Below, in pieces: positions 9,423-17,741 of a DNA stretch of 64,000 bases. Below the pieces are notes generated by a model that was given only the letters and a program-made list of their open reading frames with translations, was not told where the DNA came from and made no database searches. The stretch spans positions 62,001 through 126,000 of the forward strand of contig NZ_JAJSLW010000012.1 in the NCBI RefSeq assembly GCF_021729145.1, in the 5' to 3' direction. Position 1 is the stretch's first letter; each line of letters opens with the position of its first letter. This stretch comes from Membranihabitans maritimus. Lineage in GTDB: Bacteria; Bacteroidota; Bacteroidia; Chitinophagales; Saprospiraceae. The position numbers and the translations under genes were made by a program.

Positions 9423-11858
9423 TCATTCAGAGTGGAGACTGGCAACCGGATCCGCCATGGCCGCCCTCACGGATTGCCCGCTGACAGTCACCATAGCGAT
9501 CACAACTGCTACCAGTCCCGCGCCGACAAACATCCACCATTGCAGCTCGATCCGGTAAGCGAATCCCTGTAGCCACAGGTTCATGGCATACCAGGCGATG
9601 GGTGTGGCGATGACAATAGCGATCAATACCAGGCGGATAAAGTCTTTGGACAGCAGGGCAACCACGTTGGCTACTGAAGCGCCGAGAACCTTTCGTATGC
9701 CGATTTCTTTGGTGCGTTGTTCGGCGGTAAAAGCTGCTAAAGCAAAAAGGCCGAGACAGGAAATACCAATCGCGAGGATCGCGAAAATCCCAAATAGCCG
9801 TACGAGCCTTTTTTCGGAAACATACAGTTGATCAAGTGTTTCGTCCAGAAAACTGAATTCAAAGGGTTGGTTCGGGAAAAATTTTTTCCATTTGATTTCG
9901 ATATAAGACAGGGCCTCTTTTATATTTTGTGGGACGAGGCGCAGGTAGACCGTTGCCCGGTTCGGGTTTTTCCATGCATAAAAAGCCATTGGTGGAACCT
10001 TTTGATGCAGGGAAACGGTATTAAAATCTTTGATGACCCCGATTATTTTTCCGGAGAGTCCCTTGTGAGATAGAACCTGATTAATATAAGGCTTCTGTAA
10101 GTTTAGGGCATTTATGGCGGTTTCATTCAGGATAATGGAACGCGTCTTCTGGAGTGCCATATTCTCGTCGGAGAATTCGATCCGGTTGGACCCGAAATCG
10201 ATTCCCTGGAAATCGGCCGGAAATTCTTCGGAAAAGAACCGCCCCTTTACTAGTTCCATATCCAATGCGGGCATAAAGTCTGGATCTACTTCGTTAAAAG
10301 AAAATCGGAATTCCTTTCCTGTCTCTTTTGGATCCGAAACTGTAGTGTAAGATGAATATGGATTTTCCGGGGACCAGCTACTGGTTCCTGCTTTCATAAT
10401 TCCCGGATGACGAAGCAATTCCTGTTTAAAGCTTTTTCCCTGTTCGCGCATATTGTTGGGGCGGATCATCAGGACTTGTTCTTTATTATATCCCAATTTC
10501 TTATTACTGATATAAGAGATTTGCCAAAAAATAATAAATGTACACGCGATCAGTGCTCCGGAGATGGAAAACTGAACGATTACAAGGATTTTTCGCAGGT
10601 TGAAGTTGAACGGAGACGAAGGAAGTATTCCCTTTAATACCCGGGTCGGCTTTTGAGATGAAAGGAATAGGGCGGGATACAGGCAGGAGGACAAGACAAG
10701 TACCGTAAGTAGTAACCCTATACCAGTTATGACACCCGGCTGGAATAAAGAATGGAATACGATGGATTTGTCGTACAGGGAATTGAAAAACGGAATAGCC
10801 ATAGGAACCATAAGTAGGGCGATCAGTAATGCGAAAAAGACAAAAAACAGGGATTCTCCTATAAATTGGGTCAGTAATTGCGACCGGGATGCTCCGATCG
10901 TTTTGCAAATACCTGCTTCCCTGGACCGTTTCATTGATTTGGCTGTTGTCAGGTTAATGTAGTTGATACCTGCGATGAGTAAAAGCAATATAGCTACTAT
11001 TGAAAAAATATAAATGTAGCGGATATCCCCTCCCGGCTCCAGGTCCTGAGGGAAATCGGAATAAAGATGGATATCTGTGACCGGTTGAAAGGAGAGTCGA
11101 ATTTCTTTTGGAAAGTTATATTTTTTATAAATGGACGGCATCTTTCGGCTAATATCCTCCCATCTTGTATTTTTCGTTAATTCAATGTATTGATGAAACA
11201 TACGTGTACCACCGTTTTGCGGCCAGGCATCAAAGGAAAATTCATTTTCTTCGCTGAATTCTATGATATCAGCTTTGAAATGAGTGTTGGAAGGAATGTT
11301 TTCAATAATTCCAGTCACTTTCAGGGGAGGAGTAGGCCATGGTGCAGGTTTTTGATAAATAATTTGTCCGATGGGATCCTCGTCCGGAAAATACAATTCC
11401 GCTATGTGTCGGCTGATGACCGCCATAATCATCCCGGAGGCGGATTCATCCGTATTACCCCGGATCAGGGATATGGAAAAGATTTCAAAAAAGCTTTTGT
11501 CTACTCTAAGTTGATCAAGTTTGACGTATTCGCCTTGAATCTTGAAGTATTTAAGACCAAAACTATTAATTCTTGTGGCGCTTTTGATTTCGGGGAATTC
11601 ACTTTTCAGGGCATAAGGAAGACCGGTAGGAAAGTAAAGCTCCCGGGTCCATTCCCCGTTTACTTCTTTTTCTAATACCAGTCGATATATTTGATCATGA
11701 TTTTTAAAATGTTTATCGTAGGAGAGTTCTTTAAACACATAGAGCAGAATCATTAAACATGTGGCCAGACCGATGGCGAGTCCGCCTATATTAATTAGAG
11801 AGTAAAACTTGTTTGTCGATAAATTCCGCCAGGCGATTTTTATATAGTGTTTAATCAT
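9423..11858 (-). CDS. ABC transporter permease, double MacB_PCD/FtsX type (permease 1 of the operon)
   Basis: The first permease after the consensus ATPase, 811 aa. It begins with a short basic leader and a membrane helix (about 20-42), followed by a periplasmic domain. A first FtsX bundle near residue 290 carries REAGICKTIGAS and a second near 690 carries TKEIGIRKVLGAS. The first bundle has Cys where the family usually has Arg (GICK for GIRK). Its C-terminal 75 residues are clearly related to those of the permeases at 2092 and 7011. Only 22 bp separate it from the ATPase gene upstream. Role and partners are inferred from the operon. Confidence 0.9.
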   Translation of the reverse strand: MIKHYIKIAWRNLSTNKFYSLINIGGLAIGLATCLMILLYVFKELSYDKHFKNHDQIYRLVLEKEVNGEWTRELYFPTGLPYALKSEFPEIKSATRINSFGLKYFKIQGEYVKLDQLRVDKSFFEIFSISLIRGNTDESASGMIMAVISRHIAELYFPDEDPIGQIIYQKPAPWPTPPLKVTGIIENIPSNTHFKADIIEFSEENEFSFDAWPQNGGTRMFHQYIELTKNTRWEDISRKMPSIYKKYNFPKEIRLSFQPVTDIHLYSDFPQDLEPGGDIRYIYIFSIVAILLLLIAGINYINLTTAKSMKRSREAGICKTIGASRSQLLTQFIGESLFFVFFALLIALLMVPMAIPFFNSLYDKSIVFHSLFQPGVITGIGLLLTVLVLSSCLYPALFLSSQKPTRVLKGILPSSPFNFNLRKILVIVQFSISGALIACTFIIFWQISYISNKKLGYNKEQVLMIRPNNMREQGKSFKQELLRHPGIMKAGTSSWSPENPYSSYTTVSDPKETGKEFRFSFNEVDPDFMPALDMELVKGRFFSEEFPADFQGIDFGSNRIEFSDENMALQKTRSIILNETAINALNLQKPYINQVLSHKGLSGKIIGVIKDFNTVSLHQKVPPMAFYAWKNPNRATVYLRLVPQNIKEALSYIEIKWKKFFPNQPFEFSFLDETLDQLYVSEKRLVRLFGIFAILAIGISCLGLFALAAFTAEQRTKEIGIRKVLGASVANVVALLSKDFIRLVLIAIVIATPIAWYAMNLWLQGFAYRIELQWWMFVGAGLVAVVIAMVTVSGQSVRAAMADPVASLHSE

Positions 11859-11880
11859 GATATTACGTTTTGATATTTTT

Positions 11881-12576
11881 CTACTCCCTTGTTGTCATCT
11901 CCCTGTTTACGCTTTCTGTTACGATTTGACCGTCGAATAAGTTTACAATGCGGTGCGCGAATTGTGCATCGTGATCGGAGTGGGTAACCATAAGAATGGT
12001 AGCTCCTTCCTGATAGAGCTCTGTTAGCAGGTTCATCACTTCGTTACCATTTTTAGAATCGAGGTTTCCGGTCGGCTCATCGGCGAGGATCAGTTTGGGA
12101 TTGGGAATCACGGCGCGGGCGATGGCTACCCGTTGCTGTTGTCCTCCGGAGAGCTGCTGGGGAAAGTGTTTGGCCCGGTGGCCTATCTTCATACGTCCCA
12201 GGGCTTCCATGACCCGATCTTTGCGTTCGGATTTGGGGACTTTCAGATAGAGTAGGGGGAGTTCTACATTCTCGAAGACGGTGAGGGTATCGATCAGGTT
12301 GAAACTCTGGAAGACGAACCCCAGATTCCCTTTCCGGATCCTGGTTCGTTGGGATTCTGTAAATTTAGCTACTTCGTGCCCGGCAAATACATAGGATCCG
12401 GAGGTCGGCCGGTCAAGCAGACCGAGGATATTCAATAGTGTGGATTTGCCGCACCCCGAAGGTCCCATGATGGCGACGAATTCATTTTCGCGGACATGGA
12501 GACTGACTTTGTTCAGGGCCAGGGTTTCCACTTCTTCGGTTCGGAAACTTTTACATAGATTGGTTGTCTTAATCAT
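11881..12576 (-). CDS. ABC transporter ATP-binding protein (MacB/LolD type), consensus
   Basis: Nucleotide-binding subunit of 231 aa. It has Walker [10 protein letters not shown], a full signature [14 protein letters not shown], Walker [11 protein letters not shown], the D-loop GNLDS and an H-loop histidine in MVTHSDHD, so it looks fully active. It belongs to the family that pairs with FtsX/MacB permeases (LolD, MacB N-domain). It follows the adaptor gene after a 304-bp gap that holds a repeat element and precedes the first permease by 22 bp. One ATPase of this kind may serve several of the four permeases. Confidence 0.93.
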   Translation of the reverse strand: MIKTTNLCKSFRTEEVETLALNKVSLHVRENEFVAIMGPSGCGKSTLLNILGLLDRPTSGSYVFAGHEVAKFTESQRTRIRKGNLGFVFQSFNLIDTLTVFENVELPLLYLKVPKSERKDRVMEALGRMKIGHRAKHFPQQLSGGQQQRVAIARAVIPNPKLILADEPTGNLDSKNGNEVMNLLTELYQEGATILMVTHSDHDAQFAHRIVNLFDGQIVTESVNREMTTRE

Positions 12577-12605
12577 ACATTATATTTTATGTGTGTTTCA
12601 TTTTA

Positions 12606-12715
12606 TTGCCACTAAATCACGAATTCACGAAAAAGCATACCCCCTTTTTTCGTGGGATTTCGTGTCTTTGTGCCGCCTGCGGCCGGCAGGCATTCGTGGC
12701 ACTTTTTTCACCATA
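12606..12715. repeat. Probable dispersed intergenic repeat with nested inverted repeats and a GC-rich palindrome
   Basis: The gap between adaptor and ATPase genes (12577-12880) contains a dense cluster of CACGAA/TTCGTG words. The outer arms TGCCAC (12607-12612) and GTGGCA (12696-12701) are inverted. An inner hairpin pairs CACGAAAAA (12626-12634) with TTTTTCGTG (12646-12654). A GC-rich near-palindrome, GCCTGC...GCAGGC, sits at about 12675-12691 in otherwise AT-rich DNA. Similar TTCGTGTCTTTGTG-type strings are familiar as intergenic repeats in Bacteroidota genomes. No protein is encoded. Confidence 0.6.
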
Positions 12716-12880
12716 AGGCACTAACTTCACAAAGGTGTAAAAAGAGTATTTTCTCAGTTTACCTGAGTGTCTCACGTGTCTAAATGGTTTATTTGATTTT
12801 TGTTCCTATTTCACTTCAATTTATTTTCGGTTATACTGAATTTACCAACTTTCGGCTCCCGGCTTCGGTCTTCGAACTAT

Positions 12881-14131
12881 TCATTTCAATACAATTTTTT
12901 CAGCATTGCCGAAATTATCATAACTGGAAGTGATTACTTTTTCCCCGGCATTGAGTCCTTCCAATACTTCGTAATACTGCGAATTCTGTTTTCCGATTCG
13001 TACATTCCTTTTTTCAGCGGTTTCTCCGGTATCATCCAATACATAAACGTATTGACCACCTGTACTTTGATAAAAACCTCCCCGTGAAAGAAGCAAAGCT
13101 TCCTGGGATTCCCCTAATTGAAGACGGAGATTGTAATTTTGGCCGGCACGTATAGTCTCTGGTTTATTTTCTGTAAAGACCAGGTCTACTCGAAATCGGC
13201 CATCTCTTACTTCCGGATATACCTTTCGTAACCGCAGAGGAAAATGGTTGCCATTGCGATCGAGATCAGCAGTAAGATTTTGTCTTACCCGATCGATATA
13301 GTGTTCGTCGATAAGTGCTTCAATTTTGAAATCAGTCAGGATATTTATTTGCCCGATTCGTTCGCCCTGGTTGATGCGTTGTCCTATTTCGGCATCGAGA
13401 AATCCCAATTGACCATCTGCTGGTGCCCGCACATTGAGATGGTCGATCCGCTGGTAGACCATAGTCAATGTTTGTCTCATTCGGGCCAAATCGGTTTCCA
13501 GGTCTGTGAGCATAGTTTTTCGCAATTCGGCGTCCTGTTTGGTTTGTTGTTTGAGAATGTCATACTGTTTTTGGCCTAATTCATAATCTTCTTTTGTGAT
13601 CAGGTATTCTTCTTTGGGAATCAGTTTATCCGCAAACAATGATTTGTTTTGCTCAAAATTCCGTTTGAAGCGCTTAAGGTCATATTCTGCTTTGACCAAT
13701 TCTTTACGTGCCTGTATTTCCCGGGCATCAAAATTGAGCCGGGTACTTCTCAAGTCATTTTCTTTAAGGGCAAGATTACTTTCACTAGCCAGAATTTGTT
13801 CGTAAAGGTTTTGGTTTTCGAGTTTTAAAATAATATCGCCTTTACTGACCATAGCCCCTTCTTCAATGAGTTTTTCCGAAACCCGACCTCCTTCATAGGC
13901 ATCCATATAGATGGTGGCTATGGGAGCAACCGTCCCGTTGATGGTAATGTAATCATCAAATTCACCTTTCGTTACTTCAGCAATGACCAATTTGTCTTTT
14001 TCCGTACGGAATACGGATTCAGAATTGGAAAACACCAGGGCCCACACAGTTAGTGCCGCAAATACTGCAATGGCAATATAACCTATATGCTTTTTCTTTA
14101 ATCCTCTTTTTTTCTTTATTTCTATATCCAT
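12881..14131 (-). CDS. Periplasmic adaptor (membrane fusion) protein, HlyD/MacA type
   Basis: The adaptor expected to link the inner-membrane permeases to the TolC-like outer-membrane channel. The 416-aa protein starts with a basic cytosolic tip (KKKRGLKKK) and one membrane helix (about 17-35). A lipoyl-like half-domain follows (VSEKLIEEGAMVSKGD, about 95-110), then a long helical hairpin (about 115-235), the returning lipoyl half (VRAPADGQLG) and beta-barrel domains. This is the MacA/HlyD layout. It sits between TolC and the ATPase genes on the same strand, with gaps of about 400 and 300 bp on its two sides. Confidence 0.92.
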   Translation of the reverse strand: MDIEIKKKRGLKKKHIGYIAIAVFAALTVWALVFSNSESVFRTEKDKLVIAEVTKGEFDDYITINGTVAPIATIYMDAYEGGRVSEKLIEEGAMVSKGDIILKLENQNLYEQILASESNLALKENDLRSTRLNFDAREIQARKELVKAEYDLKRFKRNFEQNKSLFADKLIPKEEYLITKEDYELGQKQYDILKQQTKQDAELRKTMLTDLETDLARMRQTLTMVYQRIDHLNVRAPADGQLGFLDAEIGQRINQGERIGQINILTDFKIEALIDEHYIDRVRQNLTADLDRNGNHFPLRLRKVYPEVRDGRFRVDLVFTENKPETIRAGQNYNLRLQLGESQEALLLSRGGFYQSTGGQYVYVLDDTGETAEKRNVRIGKQNSQYYEVLEGLNAGEKVITSSYDNFGNAEKIVLK

Positions 14132-14530
14132 TGTATCATTTCTTTAATCAATTACTCTCAGCGTCATTGTTGGTTTTGATGAACGGTTATTCATCTTATT
14201 ATGGCGTATCTTTTTCTCGTATAATTTTCAATAATTTGTACTTTTAAATTTCGATTTTTGACAAAATAAGGCCTTCCGGGAATTGAATGATTACCCACTA
14301 ACTCGCTTGGGAAAATGTCCCGGTATGGGAAGACCGGCAATTCAACTTGGGAAGGCTTTGTTTTTACCACTGGTATTTCATTTTTTAAGAATTTAATAAA
14401 CCTCCGGAATTTGGCATCCTAAGATAAGATCAGGAATTACTTACATAAGAAGAGTAGAAAACTCCGGAGGATATTTTGATCTCTGATTTCAGAATTTCTT
14501 TATATTATCGATATCATAATAGTGAGCTTT
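14132..14530. other. Intergenic region between tolC-like and adaptor genes
   Basis: This 399-bp gap lies inside the export locus, downstream of tolC. It contains a perfect 8-bp inverted pair, CCTCCGGA (14401-14408) and TCCGGAGG (14463-14470), separated by 54 nt. A weaker pair built on AAGGCCTTCC and GGAAGGCTT lies around 14270-14370. These could form RNA structures that set the ratio of TolC to the rest of the operon, but no function can be shown. No gene is seen. Confidence 0.4.
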
Positions 14531-15877
14531 TCATTGTATATTAAACGTTGGTTTGCCCCGGTAAAAGTCCAGGGTTTTTTTCTGTACTTTAAGTCTTAGT
14601 TTGATTTGAAGATTTTCATTTTGTGACATGGCATATTGGTTTTTAGCCCGGTTCAGTTCGATGATACTGATCAGACCTTTTTCATATTTTTTTTGGGCTA
14701 CTTCAAAAGCCAATTTTCTGGCAGTTTCACTTTGATTCGTTTGTGTATATTCGGATTGGCTCGCCTCATAGTCCTGTATTAATTGATTTATTGTTTTTTG
14801 CAGTTCTAGTTTTCGAATTTTATTTTCATTGACAGATTGACTAATTAAGATCTTCTGTTGATTTATATCCGAGCGAATGCGCCATCGATCTATGATAGCG
14901 ATGCCTAGCGATAATCCTACAAATAAATTGGCGTTGTCACGGATTTGATTTCCAAAAGGTATTATTTCACCCGATGCGTTCAGGCGGGTTTCATAAAACC
15001 CCGTGCCATAACCAGCTGATAATGAAATCGATGGGTAAAGTCTTCCTTTCGTAATTTCCAGGTATTTTTCTTCAGCCCGGATTCGTAACCGTTGAGCCTC
15101 GATACCTGGCATAAATGAAAGAGCGGTCCGGTAAATGGAATCGGGATGTATTTCTTGTTCTTTTCGTATTTGCAAAGGTTCCGAGGAAATGTTTCTTATC
15201 TCAATTTCCGTAGCATTTTGAAGATTCATTTCCTGAATGAGTGCTAATTCTGCCGCTTGCAGATTATTTTCGTTTTGTGTAAGGACCAATTGGTCTGCAA
15301 TCAGTACTGCCTTGGCTTCATACAAATCTGTACCTGCCTTCAGCCCTAATTCGATTTGTCTTTGGATGAACTTGTATTGGTTACGTGATATATCCACTTG
15401 TTCTGTTGATATTTTCAATTGTTCCTCAAAAAATAGTACATCATAAAAGGCAGTCATTACCCGAAAGGCAAGGAAGTACTCTTCTTGAATAATATCTTCT
15501 TTGGCAGCTTCTAATAAAAATTTTGTTGCCTTGATGTTATTGGACCTCTGAAAACCCCGAAAGATATCAGCAGAGGCGTTGATAGAATAATTATTTGAAA
15601 AAAAATTCGTGCCTATTATAGCATTTGTATTGGGATCTACGGAACGCCCGTATTGGATGTTGTAATTGGATTGACCGCGCAGGGAAGGTAAAAACTCACG
15701 ATAGGATTGAGAATAGGACTCTTTTCGGGCATTAGCTCTTAGATTCAGGTCTTGCACTGTTAGGTTATTGGCCAGAGCGTAGTCAATACATTGATCCAAT
15801 GTCCAGGTTTGTTGGCCGAACGTTAATGTATAGCTTCCCAGAAGATATATAAGTAATGTTTTGATGGCAGTTTTCAT
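14531..15877 (-). CDS. TolC-family outer-membrane efflux protein
   Basis: Outer-membrane channel of the TolC/OEP family, 448 aa, with a signal peptide ending near residue 21 (SYTLTFGQ) and two similar halves rich in long amphipathic helices. The first half begins WTLDQCIDYALANNLTVQ, the standard OEP opening. It would provide the outer-membrane exit for the adaptor and permeases encoded downstream. It is the first gene of the minus-strand export locus and is transcribed away from the response regulator gene, with 490 bp between them. Two direct repeats lie just before its start codon. Confidence 0.93.
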   Translation of the reverse strand: MKTAIKTLLIYLLGSYTLTFGQQTWTLDQCIDYALANNLTVQDLNLRANARKESYSQSYREFLPSLRGQSNYNIQYGRSVDPNTNAIIGTNFFSNNYSINASADIFRGFQRSNNIKATKFLLEAAKEDIIQEEYFLAFRVMTAFYDVLFFEEQLKISTEQVDISRNQYKFIQRQIELGLKAGTDLYEAKAVLIADQLVLTQNENNLQAAELALIQEMNLQNATEIEIRNISSEPLQIRKEQEIHPDSIYRTALSFMPGIEAQRLRIRAEEKYLEITKGRLYPSISLSAGYGTGFYETRLNASGEIIPFGNQIRDNANLFVGLSLGIAIIDRWRIRSDINQQKILISQSVNENKIRKLELQKTINQLIQDYEASQSEYTQTNQSETARKLAFEVAQKKYEKGLISIIELNRAKNQYAMSQNENLQIKLRLKVQKKTLDFYRGKPTFNIQ

Positions 15878-15880
15878 AAT

Positions 15881-15921
15881 TTACTATTCGTATGCCAATA
15901 TGTATTACTACTTATATGCCA
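15881..15921 (-). promoter_or_regulatory. Two 17-bp direct repeats just upstream of the tolC-like start
   Basis: TTACTATTCGTATGCCA (15881-15897) and TTACTACTTATATGCCA (15905-15921) match at 14 of 17 positions and are 24 bp apart, about two helical turns. On the coding strand each reads TGGCATA...TAGTAA. The nearer copy ends only 3 bp before the ATG. TGGCA recalls a sigma-54 -24 element, but the GC of the -12 element is missing, so a regulator site or leader element is more likely than two promoters. Confidence 0.45.
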
Positions 15922-16185
15922 TAATTTCAATTATCTGTTTATCAGTATATTATGTTTTTTTGAAATGAAATTGTATAAATATTATGTAAAATAATTAGAC
16001 CCAAAGTGTCCATATTTTTGACAGGTGCTATGATGGGAATTGAGAAATTCTTTATTTTGGAATGGTACAAGCTATATTGGTGTACTTCCTTTTGCTGTAA
16101 TCGGGACATGCTTTACGGGGACAATATAAGGTTTACAAACATTTTGGCCCTTTGGGACGATTAGTAGTGTGGTGGTGATTGCTTG

Positions 16186-16244
16186 TATTTACAAACATCC
16201 TGTCCCCCTGGGAGATGGGTATCGGGAGGATGTTTGTATAAATA
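16186..16244. promoter_or_regulatory. Long dyad in the divergent tolC/response-regulator region
   Basis: TACAAACATCCT on the left arm (ending 16201) and AGGATGTTTGTA on the right arm (16227-16238) form a perfect 12-bp inverted repeat with a 25-nt centre. A further copy of TTTACAAACAT lies at 16133-16143. The dyad sits between the export operon and its presumed regulator, about 130 bp before the regulator start. It is a good candidate binding site for that regulator. The remaining parts of 15878-16367 show no gene. Confidence 0.5.
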
Positions 16245-16367
16245 GAGATGCTCTGCACTCTGGGGCATAGCTTACCCCTGATACAGATCATTCTGGTTGA
16301 GGGTAATGTTTGTTGAAAAGATAAATTAATGCGATTGCCTGTCTCCTCAGGACCTAATATTTGTAAC

Positions 16368-17741
16368 ATGAAAGAAGCCAATATCTTAGTAGTTGATGAC
16401 AATAAAAATGTTCTTTCTGCCCTGGAAATTCTCTTGCAGTTGGAATATCGCTCGGTCAAAACCATTCGGACACCCCATGAGCTCACGTCTTTTGCTGGTC
16501 TGAAAGGTGTGGATATTATCTTGCTTGATATGAATTTTTCTGCCGGGGTCAATTCTGGAAATGAAGGATTATTCTGGTTGAAAGAGGTTAAGAAGCGTGC
16601 TCCTCAAATTTCCGTTATTATGATGACAGCCTATGGTACTATTGAATTGGCTGTTAAAGCCCTAAAAGAAGGAGCTGAGGATTTTATTCTCAAACCCTGG
16701 AAGAATGAGAAGCTTTTAAATACGGTGAAATCGGCATGGCTTATTAAAAAATCGAAGAATGAGATTGATTCATTAAATAAAAAACAAAATAATTTAAAGC
16801 AGGAAATTAATCTCCACAAGAATATTATTATTGGGAAATCACCAGCTTTGAACGAGGTGTTAAAGTTAACTCGGAAGGTTGCGAAAACAGATGTCAATGT
16901 ATTGATTACAGGGGAAAACGGAACGGGTAAAGAATTAATAGCACGGGAATTGCACAGAATGTCCTTACGGAGTCAGGAAGTTTTTATCAATGTAGATATG
17001 GGATCGATTTCGGAGAATTTGTTTGAAAGTGAATTATTCGGTCATGTTAAAGGTGCTTTTACAGATGCTAAAGTGGATAGGGCCGGAAAGTTTGAAACTG
17101 CTGACGGAGGAAGTCTTTTCCTGGATGAAATTGGCAACCTTTCTTTGCCTATGCAGGCAAAATTGCTTTCTGCAATCCAGAACCGGTCCATTGTCCGGGT
17201 AGGTGCTAACAAGATTATTCCGGTAGATATCCGGTTGATAAGTGCTACCAATAGTGATTTACAGGGAATGGTGCAAGATGGTAAGTTTCGGGAAGATTTA
17301 CTTTATCGATTGAATACAATTCAGATCAAAGTTCCTCCTTTGCGCGAACGGGAGGGTGATATAGAAATACTGGCAGATTTTTTCCTGCAAAATTTTTCTC
17401 GAAAATACGGAAAGCATGGGTTGAGAATGGCTCCTAATGTAATTGAAAAATTGAGAGGCCATACCTGGCCGGGAAATATAAGAGAATTAAGGCATACAAT
17501 TGAGCGGGCGGTCATTTTGAGCGAGGGGGATATATTACATACTGGTGATTTTTTAATGCAATCGACGACCCAGCCGAAGGAAAAGGATTTATTCTCCCTG
17601 TCGCTGGAGGAAATGGAATTAGTGATGATTCAACAAGCATTGGAAAGATATGATGGGAATTTTACAGCTGCGGCAGAACAGTTGGGAGTGAGTAGGCAAA
17701 CGTTGTACAATAAAGTGCATAAAATGAAAAAAAATGGCTAG
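16368..17741 (+). CDS. Sigma-54-type response regulator (NtrC family)
   Basis: Transcription activator with three parts. An N-terminal receiver domain has acidic DD near residues 9-10 and phospho-acceptor D54 in ILLDMNF. An AAA+ domain (about 140-380) has GENGTGKE and the Walker B segment LFLDEIGN. A C-terminal Fis-type helix-turn-helix has FTAAAEQLGVSRQTLY. The loop that touches sigma-54 reads GAFTDA (229-234) instead of the usual GAFTGA. I chose the ATG at 16368, because an in-frame ATG at 16329 adds 13 residues ahead of the receiver start. The stop overlaps the start of the kinase gene by 8 bp, so the two are coupled. It probably controls the divergent export locus. Confidence 0.9.
   Translation: MKEANILVVDDNKNVLSALEILLQLEYRSVKTIRTPHELTSFAGLKGVDIILLDMNFSAGVNSGNEGLFWLKEVKKRAPQISVIMMTAYGTIELAVKALKEGAEDFILKPWKNEKLLNTVKSAWLIKKSKNEIDSLNKKQNNLKQEINLHKNIIIGKSPALNEVLKLTRKVAKTDVNVLITGENGTGKELIARELHRMSLRSQEVFINVDMGSISENLFESELFGHVKGAFTDAKVDRAGKFETADGGSLFLDEIGNLSLPMQAKLLSAIQNRSIVRVGANKIIPVDIRLISATNSDLQGMVQDGKFREDLLYRLNTIQIKVPPLREREGDIEILADFFLQNFSRKYGKHGLRMAPNVIEKLRGHTWPGNIRELRHTIERAVILSEGDILHTGDFLMQSTTQPKEKDLFSLSLEEMELVMIQQALERYDGNFTAAAEQLGVSRQTLYNKVHKMKKNG

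Noticed and set aside
15879-15921. Reading the tolC direct repeats as two sigma-54 promoters
   Set aside because: The -12 GC is absent in both and a start site would fall inside the coding sequence.
16057-16073. Possible sigma-54 promoter (GG-N10-GC spacing) upstream of the regulator
   Set aside because: Only the GG and GC pairs match; the flanking TGGCAC and TTGCA bases do not, and such a match is expected by chance in 500 bp.
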